A stretch of 64,000 bases of DNA from Planctomycetia bacterium. GTDB taxonomy: Bacteria > Planctomycetota > Phycisphaerae > Phycisphaerales > SM1A02. The notes below the pieces were generated by a model. It was not told where the DNA came from. It did no database searches and saw nothing but the letters and a program-made list of their open reading frames with translations. Below are positions 34,992 through 44,065 of the stretch, in pieces (within the stretch, counting starts at the first letter, position 1; each line of letters starts with the position of its first letter). Location of the stretch: NCBI GenBank assembly GCA_005799495.1, contig SYGP01000006.1, positions 31,675 to 95,674 of the forward strand. The letters are read 5' to 3'. Made by a program: the position numbers and the translations under genes.

Positions 34992-35285
34992 ATGAGCACC
35001 GTTCGACCACTCGAAGACCGCATCGTCGTCAAGCCTCTCGATCCAGAGACCAAGACCTCCTCGGGCATCTTCCTGCCTGAGACTTCCAAGGAAAAGCCCA
35101 TGCAGGGCAAGGTCATTTCCGTCGGTCCAGGCAAGCTTCTTGAGAACGGCACCCGCCTGAAGCCCACGGTCACCAAGGGCGACACGGTTGTCTTCGGCAA
35201 GTACTCGGGCACCGAGATCGAGATCAAGAGCGTGACCCACCTCATCATCCGCGAGAGCGAACTCCTCGGCGTGATCGAAGGCTGA
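34992..35285 (+). CDS. groES: Co-chaperonin GroES
   Basis: 97 residues, the standard length. It caps the GroEL ring. VRPLEDRIVVKPLDPETKT at the start, the mobile loop TSSGIFLPETSKEKP (Ile-Phe-Leu where E. coli has Ile-Val-Leu) and VVFGKYSGTEI, then ESELLGVIE, are conserved. GGAG eight bases before the ATG. It lies between the two groEL genes, 78 bases behind groEL1 and 49 before groEL2, instead of the usual groES-groEL order. I see no clear promoter of its own, so transcription from the groEL1 promoter is likely. Confidence 0.97.
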   Translation: MSTVRPLEDRIVVKPLDPETKTSSGIFLPETSKEKPMQGKVISVGPGKLLENGTRLKPTVTKGDTVVFGKYSGTEIEIKSVTHLIIRESELLGVIEG

Positions 35286-35334
35286 TCGAAACATCTCACG
35301 AACCCCAGACACACCATAGAAAAGGCGTACTCAC

Positions 35335-36948
35335 ATGTCTAGCAAGCAAATGAAGTTCTCGACCGCCGCGCACACGGAACTGAAGCGCGGTGTCGATCAG
35401 ATCGCGAAGGCGGTCGCCGTCACCATGGGCCCAGCCGGGCGCAATGTGATCGTGCAGAAGTCGTTCGGCAGCCCGTCCGTCACCAAGGACGGCGTGAGCG
35501 TGGCGAAGGAAGTGGAACTGTCGGAGCCGTTCCAGAGCATGGGCGCCAAGCTCGTGGCTCAGGTGGCGAAGAAGACCGCAGACATCGCAGGTGACGGCAC
35601 CACGGCTGCCACCGTGCTCGCGTCGGCGATCTTCAACGGTGGACTGAAGTTCGTCGCCACGGGCGCAAACGCCGTGGCGATCCAGCGCGGCGTGAATGAT
35701 GCCGCTCGAATCGCTGGCGAAAGCATCACCTCCTCTGCGACCAAGTGCAAGGGCCGCGACGATCTCACGAAGATCGCCACCGTCAGCGCGAATCACGATG
35801 GCGAGATCGGCTCGCTCATCGCCGAGGCGATCGACAAGGTCGGCGCCACGGGCGTGGTCGAGATCGAGGAAGGCAAGACCGCCGACACGACCCTCGACTA
35901 TGTCGAGGGCATGTGCTTCGACAAGGGTTACCTGTCGCCGTATTTCATGACGGATCCGAAGAAGGCGGAGTGCATTCTCGAGAATGCCCTGGTTCTCGTG
36001 TACGAGAAGAAGATCTCCAACCTCGTCGATTTCCTCCCCCTGCTGAACAAGGTCGCATCGGCAAGCAAGCCGCTGCTCGTGATCGCAGAGGAAGTGGAAA
36101 ACGAGGCGCTCGCGGCGCTGGTCGTCAACCGCCTCCGAGGCGTCCTGCAGATCTGTGCTGTGAAGGCTCCTGGGTTCGGCGATCGCCGCAAGGCGATGCT
36201 GGGTGACATCGCCACGCTGACTGGCGGCACATTCTTCGCCGAGGATCTCGGTCGGACGCTCAACGATGTCGAGCTGAACGAGCTCGGTACCGCGCGGCGC
36301 GTCGTCGTCACCAAGGACGAATGCACGATCATCGAAGGTGCCGGCAAGAAGAACGCGATCCAGGAGCGCATCGCGCAGATCCGCACGCAGCACGACAAGT
36401 CCACCTCGGACTATGACCGCGAGAAGTTGAACGAGCGCCTCGCCAAGCTCACGGGCGGCGTGGCAATCATCCATGTCGGCGCGGCAACCGAGGTCTCCAT
36501 GAAGGAGAAGAAGGATCGCGTGGACGATGCACTGCACGCCACTCGCGCAGCTGCGAAGGAAGGCTATGTGGCCGGAGGCGGCGTGGCATTCCTGCGCGCC
36601 GTCGATGCGGTGAAGAATGCGCGCCGCAAGGCGGAAGGCGACGAGGTCTTCGGCTACGACATCGTGGTCGAGGCACTTCGCCAGCCGACCTGGCAGATCG
36701 CCACGAACTTCGGAACCGATGGCGATGTGGTGGTGGACCGTGTGCTCGAGGGCAAGGGTGCGTTCGGCTTCAATGCATCGACGGGCGAGTACGAGGATCT
36801 CATCAAGGCGGGCATCATCGATCCCGCGTTGGTGGCCAAGACAGCCATCGAGAACGCCGCGAGCGTTGCCGGTCTGATGCTCACGACCGATGTGCTGGTG
36901 ACGGAACTGAAGGAAGAGACTGCGCCCACCGAGGGAGCGGTCTCCTGA
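35335..36948 (+). CDS. groEL: Chaperonin GroEL, second copy without GGM tail
   Basis: 537 residues. The chaperonin core is complete: [66 protein letters not shown] and [25 protein letters not shown]. The tail ends in acidic residues ([14 protein letters not shown]) and lacks the GGM repeats that line the folding cavity floor in GroEL1. Paralogues without GGM tails often serve special substrates or conditions; this is family knowledge and not shown here. It shares the transcription unit of groEL1 and groES as far as spacing tells, and is followed by a strong terminator. Confidence 0.96.
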   Translation: MSSKQMKFSTAAHTELKRGVDQIAKAVAVTMGPAGRNVIVQKSFGSPSVTKDGVSVAKEVELSEPFQSMGAKLVAQVAKKTADIAGDGTTAATVLASAIFNGGLKFVATGANAVAIQRGVNDAARIAGESITSSATKCKGRDDLTKIATVSANHDGEIGSLIAEAIDKVGATGVVEIEEGKTADTTLDYVEGMCFDKGYLSPYFMTDPKKAECILENALVLVYEKKISNLVDFLPLLNKVASASKPLLVIAEEVENEALAALVVNRLRGVLQICAVKAPGFGDRRKAMLGDIATLTGGTFFAEDLGRTLNDVELNELGTARRVVVTKDECTIIEGAGKKNAIQERIAQIRTQHDKSTSDYDREKLNERLAKLTGGVAIIHVGAATEVSMKEKKDRVDDALHATRAAAKEGYVAGGGVAFLRAVDAVKNARRKAEGDEVFGYDIVVEALRQPTWQIATNFGTDGDVVVDRVLEGKGAFGFNASTGEYEDLIKAGIIDPALVAKTAIENAASVAGLMLTTDVLVTELKEETAPTEGAVS

Positions 36949-36963
36949 ATCCAATGACTCCAC

Positions 36964-37011
36964 GGCGGAGGATCGCGCGGCGTTCAGCCTCGCGGTCCTC
37001 CGTCTTTCTTT
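36964..37011 (+). terminator. Rho-independent terminator after groEL2
   Basis: CGGAGGATCGCG (36966-36977) pairs with CGCGGTCCTCCG (36991-37002) over 12 positions with one G-U pair; two further pairs extend it outwards. The loop is 13 bases and TCTTTCTTT follows. This is the clearest terminator in the window. It separates the groEL1-groES-groEL2 unit from dnaJ. Confidence 0.85.
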
Positions 37012-37040
37012 GGATCAACGCTGCACGGCGGAGATGAGCC

Positions 37041-38204
37041 ATGCCTGTTGAACGCGACTATTACGAAGTGCTCTCCGTTGAACGCACCGCTTCGGGGGAT
37101 GAGATCAAGCGCGCGTACCGCCGCATGGCGATGAAGTGGCACCCGGATCGCAATCCCGGCGATGCCAAGGCGGAGGTCGAGTTCAAGGTCTGCGCGGAGG
37201 CGTATGAGGTGCTCTCCGATCCTCAGCGGCGCACGCTCTACGACCAGTACGGACACGCGGGACTCCGCCAGGCGCCGGGCCACGACTTCTCGCGGATGCG
37301 GCCCGACGACATCTTCTCCATCTTCAACGACATCTTTGGCGGCGGAGGTGGTTTCGGCGGAGGACGGCAGCGGCGCGGCCCCGTGCGCGGCTACGACCTT
37401 GAAACGAGCGTCGAGATTTCGCTCGACGATGTCCTGCGCGGCAAGGAGATCGAGGTGAACTTCACGCGCCGCGATGTGTGCGGTGCCTGCGAAGGAAGCG
37501 GCGCGAAGAAGGGCACCAAGCCGATCCAATGCCCGACCTGCGGAGGAAACGGTCAAGTTGCGCAGGCGGGGCTTGGCGGCATGTTTCGCATGGTGACGAC
37601 CTGTCCGAACTGCCGTGGGCGGGGCACGGTCATCAGCGAAGCCTGTCCAGAGTGCCGCGGTGCGGGGCGCGTTCCCCGAAAGCGAAATCTCTCCGTGCGG
37701 ATTCCCAAGGGCATTTCGGATGGTCAAGTGATCCGTGTGGCGGGCGAGGGTGAACCGCCGCCGCAGGAAGCGGAGGCCGCGGGCAAGGGTCCGCGCGGCG
37801 ATCTTCATGTGGTGATCGCCGTGAGCGATCATGAGTCGTTTGAACGCGTCGAGGATGATCTCGTGTGCTCACGCGACATCAGTTTCCCGCTCGCTGCGCT
37901 CGGCGGTCGTGTTCGCGTGGACACGCTCGAGGGTCCGCAGGAAGTGGACATCCCCAAAGGATCACAGGATGGCGACATTGTCACGCTCGAGAGCGCTGGA
38001 CTTCCCAACCTGCGCAAGCCCGAGCAGCGCGGAGACCTTCGGGTCGGGCTGCGAGTCGTTGTCCCGCGTAGGCTTTCGGCGGAGCAGCGACGCCTGCTCG
38101 AGGAGTTGGCGAAGCTCGATGGCACGGACGGCGAGGAGATCCGTCCCGCGGAGAAGAGTTTCTTCAAGAAGATCAAGGACTCGATTGCAGGAAGCGAGAC
38201 CTGA
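37041..38204 (+). CDS. dnaJ: Chaperone DnaJ
   Basis: 387 residues. The J domain has HPD at 34-36, followed by a Gly/Phe-rich stretch ([12 protein letters not shown]). Four zinc-binding CxxCxGxG repeats follow: [24 protein letters not shown] and CPECRGAG. The C-terminal substrate-binding domains ([38 protein letters not shown]) are complete, so it is a class A DnaJ. It stimulates the DnaK ATPase; dnaK is not in the window. GGAG lies seven bases before the ATG. It opens the dnaJ-grpE-fmdB-rnr group; I see no convincing promoter between the terminator and the ATG. Confidence 0.97.
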   Translation: MPVERDYYEVLSVERTASGDEIKRAYRRMAMKWHPDRNPGDAKAEVEFKVCAEAYEVLSDPQRRTLYDQYGHAGLRQAPGHDFSRMRPDDIFSIFNDIFGGGGGFGGGRQRRGPVRGYDLETSVEISLDDVLRGKEIEVNFTRRDVCGACEGSGAKKGTKPIQCPTCGGNGQVAQAGLGGMFRMVTTCPNCRGRGTVISEACPECRGAGRVPRKRNLSVRIPKGISDGQVIRVAGEGEPPPQEAEAAGKGPRGDLHVVIAVSDHESFERVEDDLVCSRDISFPLAALGGRVRVDTLEGPQEVDIPKGSQDGDIVTLESAGLPNLRKPEQRGDLRVGLRVVVPRRLSAEQRRLLEELAKLDGTDGEEIRPAEKSFFKKIKDSIAGSET

Positions 38205-38271
38205 CGAAGCACGGAGCCTTCGGCCATCGAGCGAAGGCTGATCGGAAGGAACGAAGGAAAGAGACACGAAG

Positions 38272-38835
38272 ATGGAAGTGAAGCCCAAGCACAATTCGGA
38301 TGACGCCCACGCCCACCACGAGGGTGCGGCCTCGGAGTCGTCCCACGCCGCAGAGGCCGCAACGGGCACCGAGAGTGATCCGCTGGCGGAACTGCAGAAA
38401 CAAGTGGAAGAGCGTCAGCAGGCCTACGTGCGTGTGCTCGCGGATTTCCAGAACTTCCAGCGACGCGCGCGCGAGAATGAGTCGCGTGCGCGGGAGATCG
38501 GCATCTCGTTCGTGGCACGCGCGATCGTTCCCGTGCTGGAAAACATGGATCTTGCGCTCGGGCATGATCTGCGGTCGTTGCCCGCGGACAAGCTGGCCGA
38601 TGGCGTGACGCTGCTGCGCACCGAACTGTTGAAAGCACTGGCACAGTGTGGCGTCGACCGCATCGATCCCGCGAAGGGCGATGAGTTCAACCCGATGTTG
38701 CACGAAGCAGTGCTCGAGCAGCCCACGAGTGCCGTCCCCGCGGGACGCATCGCGCAGTGCATGCAGGCGGGGTATCGCCTCGGCGATGTGCCGCTGCGAC
38801 CGGCGAAGGTTGCTGTCGCGCGCGCCGCCACCTGA
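38272..38835 (+). CDS. grpE: Nucleotide exchange factor GrpE
   Basis: 187 residues. It releases ADP from DnaK. A charged disordered start (His/Ala/Glu-rich, 1-37) precedes the long helix (LAELQKQVEERQQAYVRVLA, DFQNFQRRARENE) and the beta-domain with GDEFNPMLHEAV, TSAVPAGRIAQCMQAGYRL and RPAKVAVA. The order and length are normal. It follows dnaJ by 68 bases and fmdB follows after two bases, so co-transcription is likely. dnaK is elsewhere. Confidence 0.95.
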   Translation: MEVKPKHNSDDAHAHHEGAASESSHAAEAATGTESDPLAELQKQVEERQQAYVRVLADFQNFQRRARENESRAREIGISFVARAIVPVLENMDLALGHDLRSLPADKLADGVTLLRTELLKALAQCGVDRIDPAKGDEFNPMLHEAVLEQPTSAVPAGRIAQCMQAGYRLGDVPLRPAKVAVARAAT

Positions 38836-38837
38836 CC

Positions 38838-39380
38838 ATGCCGACATACGAGTATGTCTGCCGCGGATGCGGCCACGAGTTCGAGCGGTTTCAATCGATC
38901 ACCGCTTCGGCTGTGCGAACCTGCCCGCGCTGCGGCGCGCGGAAGGTGGAGCGCCGCATCGGGATGGGTGGCGCGGTGATCTTCAAGGGCGGCGGGTTCT
39001 ATGAAACCGACTACCGCAGCGAGTCCTACCGCAAGGGCGAAGAGTCCGAACGCGGCGCGAAGGCCGCGGCCACCACGAGCGGGTCGTCCACCACGGATGC
39101 GGCGAAGACATCGACGCCCACGAGCGAGTCGTCGACGACCCCAGCGCCCGAACAAGGCGGTTCGGAGCGCGGCTCCGCAGCCACCAACAAGAGCGGCGTG
39201 GATCCCGCCACGCCTGCGAAGGACACGGCGAAGACGAAGATGACACCACCTCGCGCTCAGCGCGGCAAGAGCCACGCGCGCGAAGGTCGCGGTATCGGCA
39301 ACGTTCTGCAACTCGGACGCGATGGGCCGAAGCGTGAGGGGCGTTCCCCCAAGCGAACACAGAAGAAGGGAAAGAAGTGA
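38838..39380 (+). CDS. FmdB-family zinc-ribbon protein
   Basis: 180 residues from ATG 38838. MPTYEYVCRGCGHEFERFQSI and CPRCGARKVERRIGMGG match the FmdB regulatory-protein zinc ribbon, with two CxxC pairs at residues 8-11 and about 31-34. After residue 60 the protein is a low-complexity, charged, Ser/Thr/Ala/Lys-rich tail ending in basic residues, which looks disordered. The family is often listed as putative regulators, without proof. Its stop overlaps the rnr start as GTGA, so it is translationally coupled to RNase R. Confidence 0.85.
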   Translation: MPTYEYVCRGCGHEFERFQSITASAVRTCPRCGARKVERRIGMGGAVIFKGGGFYETDYRSESYRKGEESERGAKAAATTSGSSTTDAAKTSTPTSESSTTPAPEQGGSERGSAATNKSGVDPATPAKDTAKTKMTPPRAQRGKSHAREGRGIGNVLQLGRDGPKREGRSPKRTQKKGKK

Positions 39381-41773
39381 GCGACGCTCTCCGAACACAG
39401 ATCCTCAGCCATCTCGGGCACAACGGCTACAAGCCGGTGCGCACCCGGGAACTGGAGCAGCAACTGCGCATCCGCGAGGGACAGTCCGCGGAGTTCCGCC
39501 GCGTGATCGACGATCTCGCGACCGAAGACCACATCGACATCAGCGCCGATGACATCGTTCGACTGACGCGCTTCAAGGATGAGACCATCGGTCGCATCCG
39601 TATCAGTGCGCGCGGCAACGGAAGCGGATTCGTGGTGCCCGATGTCCCTTCGCGCGAGGGCGATCTGTATGTTGCCGAGCACGATGTGAATGGCGCGATC
39701 AGCGGCGACCGCGTGCGTGTCGCGGTGATTCGGCGTGGAAAGGACTGGGACCGTGCGCCCGATGCACGCCCGACAGGGCGCGTGCTGGAAGTGCTCGAAC
39801 GCAAGCAGACGCGTTTTCCAGGACAACTGCAGCGCGAGGGGCGCGGCTGGGTCGTGCTGCCGGATGGGCGTGCACTCACCGACCCGATCGTGGTGCGCGA
39901 TCCCGGCGCGAAGGATGCACGCGAAGGCGACAAGGTGATCGTGGAAGTCACGCGATTCCCCGACATGCGCGCGCGAGCGGAGGGAGTGATCATCCGACGG
40001 CTCGGCGTGGCGGGTGAACCCGATGCCGAAACGCTGTCGGTGATGGCGATGTACGAACTGCACGAGGAGTTCCCGACCGCGGTGCTCGATGAGGCTGCCG
40101 CAGCGGCACGCGACTTCGAGACGCAGCGCGAGGGACCATGGGAAGGTCGCGAGGACCTCACGGCGACTTCGGTCTTCACGATCGATCCGCCCGACGCCCG
40201 CGACTTCGATGACGCCATCAGCATTGCGTTCGATGCCGCGCGCGATGAGTGGACGCTGGCGGTGCACATCGCCGATGTGGCGGGTTTCGTTCGGCGCGGC
40301 AGCGCACTCGATGAGGAGGCGCGTGCACGCGGGAACAGCGCATACCTCCCCCGCCGCGTCATTCCGATGCTGCCGGAAACGCTGTCGAACGGCGTGTGTT
40401 CGCTGCAGGAGGGCGTGCCGCGCCTGACCAAGACGGTCTGGATCACCTTCGACGGAACGGGCCGCGTGCTGTACGAGCGATACGCCAACACGGTGATTCG
40501 TTCGCGCAAGCGCCTGACGTATCTCGAAGCGCAGGCTGCGATCGACGGCAACCCGGTGCAGGCCAAGATCCATGCGAAGACCGACACGCCGGTGGACGAT
40601 GGGCTGCTGGAAGAACTTCGCCTGAGCGATCGTCTGGCCAAGCTGCTGCGAGCGCGCCGACTGAACGATGGCATGGTGGTGCTTGCCCTGCCGGACTCCG
40701 ATCTGGTGTTCGCTGCGGATGGACGCGTCTGTGATGTCCAGCCCGAGGACAGCGCGTTCACCCACACGCTGATCGAGATGTTCATGGTCGAGGCGAACGA
40801 GGCGGTGGCGCGGCTCTTTGCTTCGCTCGGTCTTCCCGCGCTCCGTCGCATCCATCCCGAGCCGTCGTTCCACGATGTCGAGGCGCTGCGACTTGCGGCG
40901 CGCGCGGCGAAGGTCCGGCTGCCCGATGAGCCCACGCGAAAGGATCTGCAAGCGCTCGTGGATGCGACGCGCGGAACGGACAGTGAGCGCGCGATCCACT
41001 TCTCGGTGCTTCGTTCCATGGCGAAGGCGACGTACTCGCCCGCGCTCATCGGGCATTACGCCCTCGCGAGCGAGCACTACCTGCACTTCACGAGCCCCAT
41101 CCGCCGCTATCCAGATCTGGTGGTGCACCGAATGCTCGATGCCTGGGCGGAGCAAACCGACAACGGCAAGAACCCACCTGGCGGCAAGCGACGGCGGGAA
41201 CTGCTCGACCGCATGCGCGAAGATCCGCGCGTCGAGAGTGCCGACTCGCTGGTGCGTTGTGGCGAACACTGCAGCGAAACGGAGGTTCAGGCGGAGAACG
41301 CCGAGCGTTCGCTGCGGACTTTTCTCGTGCTGCAGTTCTTGCGGGACGAGCATGGGGCGGACACGTTCACGGGTGTCGTCACCGGCGTGTCGCCGGGCGG
41401 CGGCGGCGTGTTCGTGATGCTCGATCAGTATCTGGTGGACGGAATGATCCGGCTTCGAGATGTCGGCCGCGGCGAACGCTGGGTTCGCAGCGAGAGCACA
41501 GGTCGCCTCTCGGCTGCGCGCAGCGGTGCAAGCCTCGGCATCGGCGATTCAGTGGAGGTGCGCATCGCGGCGATCGATCTTGCGACGCGGCAGATGGAAC
41601 TGGAACTGCTGCGCACGATCCGCGCGGCGCGCCTGGGCGTCGGACGAAGCGAGGATTCGCCTGCCGAAGGCCGAAGGCACAAGGGTTTCGTCGGCGGGCG
41701 TGGTGCGCCACGCGGCGAGCGTGGACACAAGAAGGGATTCAAGCGCGGTCGTCGCGGGCAACGCGGCCGCTGA
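39377..41773 (+). CDS. rnr: Ribonuclease R (3'-5' exoribonuclease)
   Basis: 798 residues from GTG 39377, overlapping the fmdB stop. A winged-helix start (1-60) and cold-shock domains precede the RNB catalytic domain: IDPPDARDFDDAISI holds the metal-binding aspartates, with VHIADVAGFVRRGSALDEEA and ARGNSAYLPRRVIPMLPE. The S1 domain (FTGVVTGVSPGGGGVFVMLD) and a basic Arg/Lys/Gly-rich C-terminal tail follow. It digests structured RNA. Coupling to chaperone genes suggests stress-linked expression, an inference from position. It converges on the hydrolase gene with a six-base gap. Confidence 0.95.
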   Translation: MSDALRTQILSHLGHNGYKPVRTRELEQQLRIREGQSAEFRRVIDDLATEDHIDISADDIVRLTRFKDETIGRIRISARGNGSGFVVPDVPSREGDLYVAEHDVNGAISGDRVRVAVIRRGKDWDRAPDARPTGRVLEVLERKQTRFPGQLQREGRGWVVLPDGRALTDPIVVRDPGAKDAREGDKVIVEVTRFPDMRARAEGVIIRRLGVAGEPDAETLSVMAMYELHEEFPTAVLDEAAAAARDFETQREGPWEGREDLTATSVFTIDPPDARDFDDAISIAFDAARDEWTLAVHIADVAGFVRRGSALDEEARARGNSAYLPRRVIPMLPETLSNGVCSLQEGVPRLTKTVWITFDGTGRVLYERYANTVIRSRKRLTYLEAQAAIDGNPVQAKIHAKTDTPVDDGLLEELRLSDRLAKLLRARRLNDGMVVLALPDSDLVFAADGRVCDVQPEDSAFTHTLIEMFMVEANEAVARLFASLGLPALRRIHPEPSFHDVEALRLAARAAKVRLPDEPTRKDLQALVDATRGTDSERAIHFSVLRSMAKATYSPALIGHYALASEHYLHFTSPIRRYPDLVVHRMLDAWAEQTDNGKNPPGGKRRRELLDRMREDPRVESADSLVRCGEHCSETEVQAENAERSLRTFLVLQFLRDEHGADTFTGVVTGVSPGGGGVFVMLDQYLVDGMIRLRDVGRGERWVRSESTGRLSAARSGASLGIGDSVEVRIAAIDLATRQMELELLRTIRAARLGVGRSEDSPAEGRRHKGFVGGRGAPRGERGHKKGFKRGRRGQRGR

Positions 41774-41779
41774 TCGCGT

Positions 41780-42508
41780 TCACCGACCGAAACACTCGCG
41801 CAGGAATGACTCGAGTCGGGTGAACGCGCGGTTTGCAATACGCTCGTCGTAGCCCATCCCCTGGGCGCGGTCGTTCGCGTTGGGGTTCGTGAAGGCATGC
41901 ACGGTGTTGCCGTATGCATCGATCTCCCACTGCGCACCTGCGTCGGTCATCTCCTTCGCAAAGGCGACCATGGCCTCGGGCGTCGCCATCGGATCCGCAT
42001 AGCCGTGCAAGGCAAGGACGCGCGCCGAGATGTGCTTCTGCTCACCGAGGTTGGGCGGTGCAAAGAGTGCATGGAACCCAGCCACTCCCACCACACCTTC
42101 ACATCCATCACGAGCGACATCGAAGGCGCACAGTCCACCGAAACAGAAGCCGATCACCACGACCTTCTGTCCATCCGCCCCCGGGATGCGCCGCGCAGCA
42201 GCAACGGTTGCACGGAGGCGCTGTCGCAGTTTGGCGCGGTCATTCGTGAATGCCTGCATCAGCGTGGATGCCTCATCGGGCGTCTTGGCAACCGCGTGTC
42301 CGCCGTACAGGTCCGCTGCGAAGCCGATGGCACCAAGGCGCGCCATGCGTGTGGCATGGGCGTCCATGAGTTCGTCGCGCCCCCACCAGTGGTGACACAC
42401 GACGACGACGGGCGCGGGCAAGGTGAGCGCCGCCTCGCGCGCCACGAACCCTTCGCAGCGCTGTTCGCCATCGGAGTACAGATAGGTTTCGGTGTGCATG
42501 ACGCGCAT
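41780..42508 (-). CDS. Dienelactone hydrolase-family protein
   Basis: 242 residues from ATG 42508. The alpha/beta-hydrolase fold is seen in APVVVVCHHWWG (oxyanion-strand region), the nucleophile elbow GFCFGG with Cys122, HGYADPMATPEAM (Asp) and NTVHAFTNP (His), giving the Cys-Asp-His triad of dienelactone hydrolases. These open dienelactone rings in aromatic degradation, but most homologues have unknown substrates and no aromatic-degradation gene lies here. GGMG-like repeats are absent. The protein is cytoplasmic. Confidence 0.88.
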   Translation of the reverse strand: MRVMHTETYLYSDGEQRCEGFVAREAALTLPAPVVVVCHHWWGRDELMDAHATRMARLGAIGFAADLYGGHAVAKTPDEASTLMQAFTNDRAKLRQRLRATVAAARRIPGADGQKVVVIGFCFGGLCAFDVARDGCEGVVGVAGFHALFAPPNLGEQKHISARVLALHGYADPMATPEAMVAFAKEMTDAGAQWEIDAYGNTVHAFTNPNANDRAQGMGYDERIANRAFTRLESFLRECFGR

Positions 42509-42563
42509 TTCTACCGTGCGCAAGAAATTCGGTGGTGTTTCGAGGTGAACGCGTGCTCCGAGT

Positions 42564-42569
42564 TAGTTT
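42564..42569 (+). promoter_or_regulatory. Candidate -10 box of the FG-GAP gene
   Basis: TAGTTT lies 31 bases before ATG 42601. The leader holds AAGGAGGGAGG, the best Shine-Dalgarno of the window, so this gene has a normal leader. Confidence 0.35.
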
Positions 42570-42600
42570 CGCCGCGTTCCAAGGAGGGAGGGGAATCGGC

Positions 42601-44058
42601 ATGGCACGAAGACCGGGGAAGAATGAACGACGGATGCATGGACGGCGTGGCGGAGCGATGCTGTGGGGATTCGCGTTTCTGCTGCTGATGATGGGTGGCA
42701 GTGGCGTTCCCGCTCGAGCGCGCACGGGCGGATGGGAGCATCACCAGGACTTGATCGCGCCTGCACCGACGCTGCCGCTTGGGCTCGGCAGTTGCGTGTC
42801 GGCGAGTGCCGATGGGCTGCTTGCCGTCGGCAGTGGTTTCGACCGCGACATCGGAGTGGACGCGGGAACCGTCACGCTGTGGCAACCTGCTGCAGGGAGT
42901 GGTTCGCCTCTCGCCGTGATCCCGCATCCGAAGGGTTCCACTTCCTCTGGGTTCGGATGGTCGGTGGCACTCGATCCACGCGGGTCGCTGCTGTGCGTTG
43001 GTGCGCCCCACGAAACGGGTGCACTTGGCTGGCCCGATGGTTTTCAAGTCGGGCGCGTCTATGTCTATTCGCTCGATCGGCGCAGTTCACGACTCGAGTG
43101 GCGCCTGACGGCAGTGCTCGACTCGCCCTCGGATGGCAAACAGGGCAGCGCAGGCGGGAACTTTGGCGCATCCATCGCGACGGATGGTGTTCATGTCGTG
43201 GTTGGATCACCCAACGACTCTGGACAGGCGTTCGCTGCGGGTCGCTGCGATGTGTATGTACACGGCAGCGGCGGCTGGAAGCACGCGGCGCACTTTCCAT
43301 CGCCCACGGGCGAGATGACCGGACGCTTTGGGCACGCGCTTGCGATCGATGGTGAAGTGATCGCCGTCGGATGGCCGCAGGCTGATGCTTCGTTCCAAGG
43401 TCAGGGGCGGGCCGACCTGTACTTCCTGTCGAAGCATCCCCAGCGCGCGGGTTGGCATCATGGTGCCGTGCTGTCCTCACCCACACCGACGCACGGCGGC
43501 ATGTTCGGCGCGTCCGTCGCCGTGGATGGCGAGCGCATTGCGGTGGGTGCGCCAGGCGAGTGGACAGGGCGCGAAGCGGCAAGGCGCACCGGTCAAGTGC
43601 ATTTGTGGCGAGTGAACCGCGAGAGTGCGCTGCGTGCGCGACTCTTGGAGTCGATCGCACCACCCGAGTCGATCTGTGCTGCCGCGGGCGCGTTGCGCCC
43701 CGAAGCGTTTGGAATGTCCCTCGCAATTCGCGGCCCACTGCTCGCCGTCGGCGCGACCGAGGCATGTGGAGTCGATGCGCTGGGCAGGCGATCGACCGTC
43801 CTCGAAGGGAGCGGTTGCGTGCATGTCTACGACAGAAGCGGCGGGTCGTGGGTGGCAACGGCTCGCCTGCAATCACCCGATCCCGAGGCGGAAGTTCACG
43901 ACGGTTGGGGGGTCGCCATCAGCGCAGAAGCGCAGCCTTGGATTGCCGCCTCACGACTCGGCGACTTGGAAGGACCTGCTGGGGGCGGACGGGTACTGAT
44001 CTTCACCACCTCCCGCGGTGCGCCGAGTCTCAATAGACCGAGGGCGTTCGGCCGATAG
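42601..44058 (+). CDS. Exported FG-GAP-type seven-repeat beta-propeller protein
   Basis: 485 residues. A twin-basic start and a hydrophobic segment (about 20-35, MLWGFAFLLLMM) form a signal peptide. Seven repeats of the FG-GAP class follow, e.g. FGWSVALDPRGSLLCVGAPH, FGASIATDGVHVVVGSPND, FGHALAIDGEVIAVGWPQ, FGASVAVDGERIAVGAPGE and FGMSLAIRGPLLAVGATE, with weaker first and last copies; seven is the propeller blade number. Each repeat contains a VYVYSLD- or VHLWRV-like strand. Strong Shine-Dalgarno before ATG. Function unknown; such propellers often bind ligands or partners at the cell surface. Seven bases later a small exported protein gene follows. Confidence 0.8.
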   Translation: MARRPGKNERRMHGRRGGAMLWGFAFLLLMMGGSGVPARARTGGWEHHQDLIAPAPTLPLGLGSCVSASADGLLAVGSGFDRDIGVDAGTVTLWQPAAGSGSPLAVIPHPKGSTSSGFGWSVALDPRGSLLCVGAPHETGALGWPDGFQVGRVYVYSLDRRSSRLEWRLTAVLDSPSDGKQGSAGGNFGASIATDGVHVVVGSPNDSGQAFAAGRCDVYVHGSGGWKHAAHFPSPTGEMTGRFGHALAIDGEVIAVGWPQADASFQGQGRADLYFLSKHPQRAGWHHGAVLSSPTPTHGGMFGASVAVDGERIAVGAPGEWTGREAARRTGQVHLWRVNRESALRARLLESIAPPESICAAAGALRPEAFGMSLAIRGPLLAVGATEACGVDALGRRSTVLEGSGCVHVYDRSGGSWVATARLQSPDPEAEVHDGWGVAISAEAQPWIAASRLGDLEGPAGGGRVLIFTTSRGAPSLNRPRAFGR

Positions 44059-44065
44059 GTTTTTC

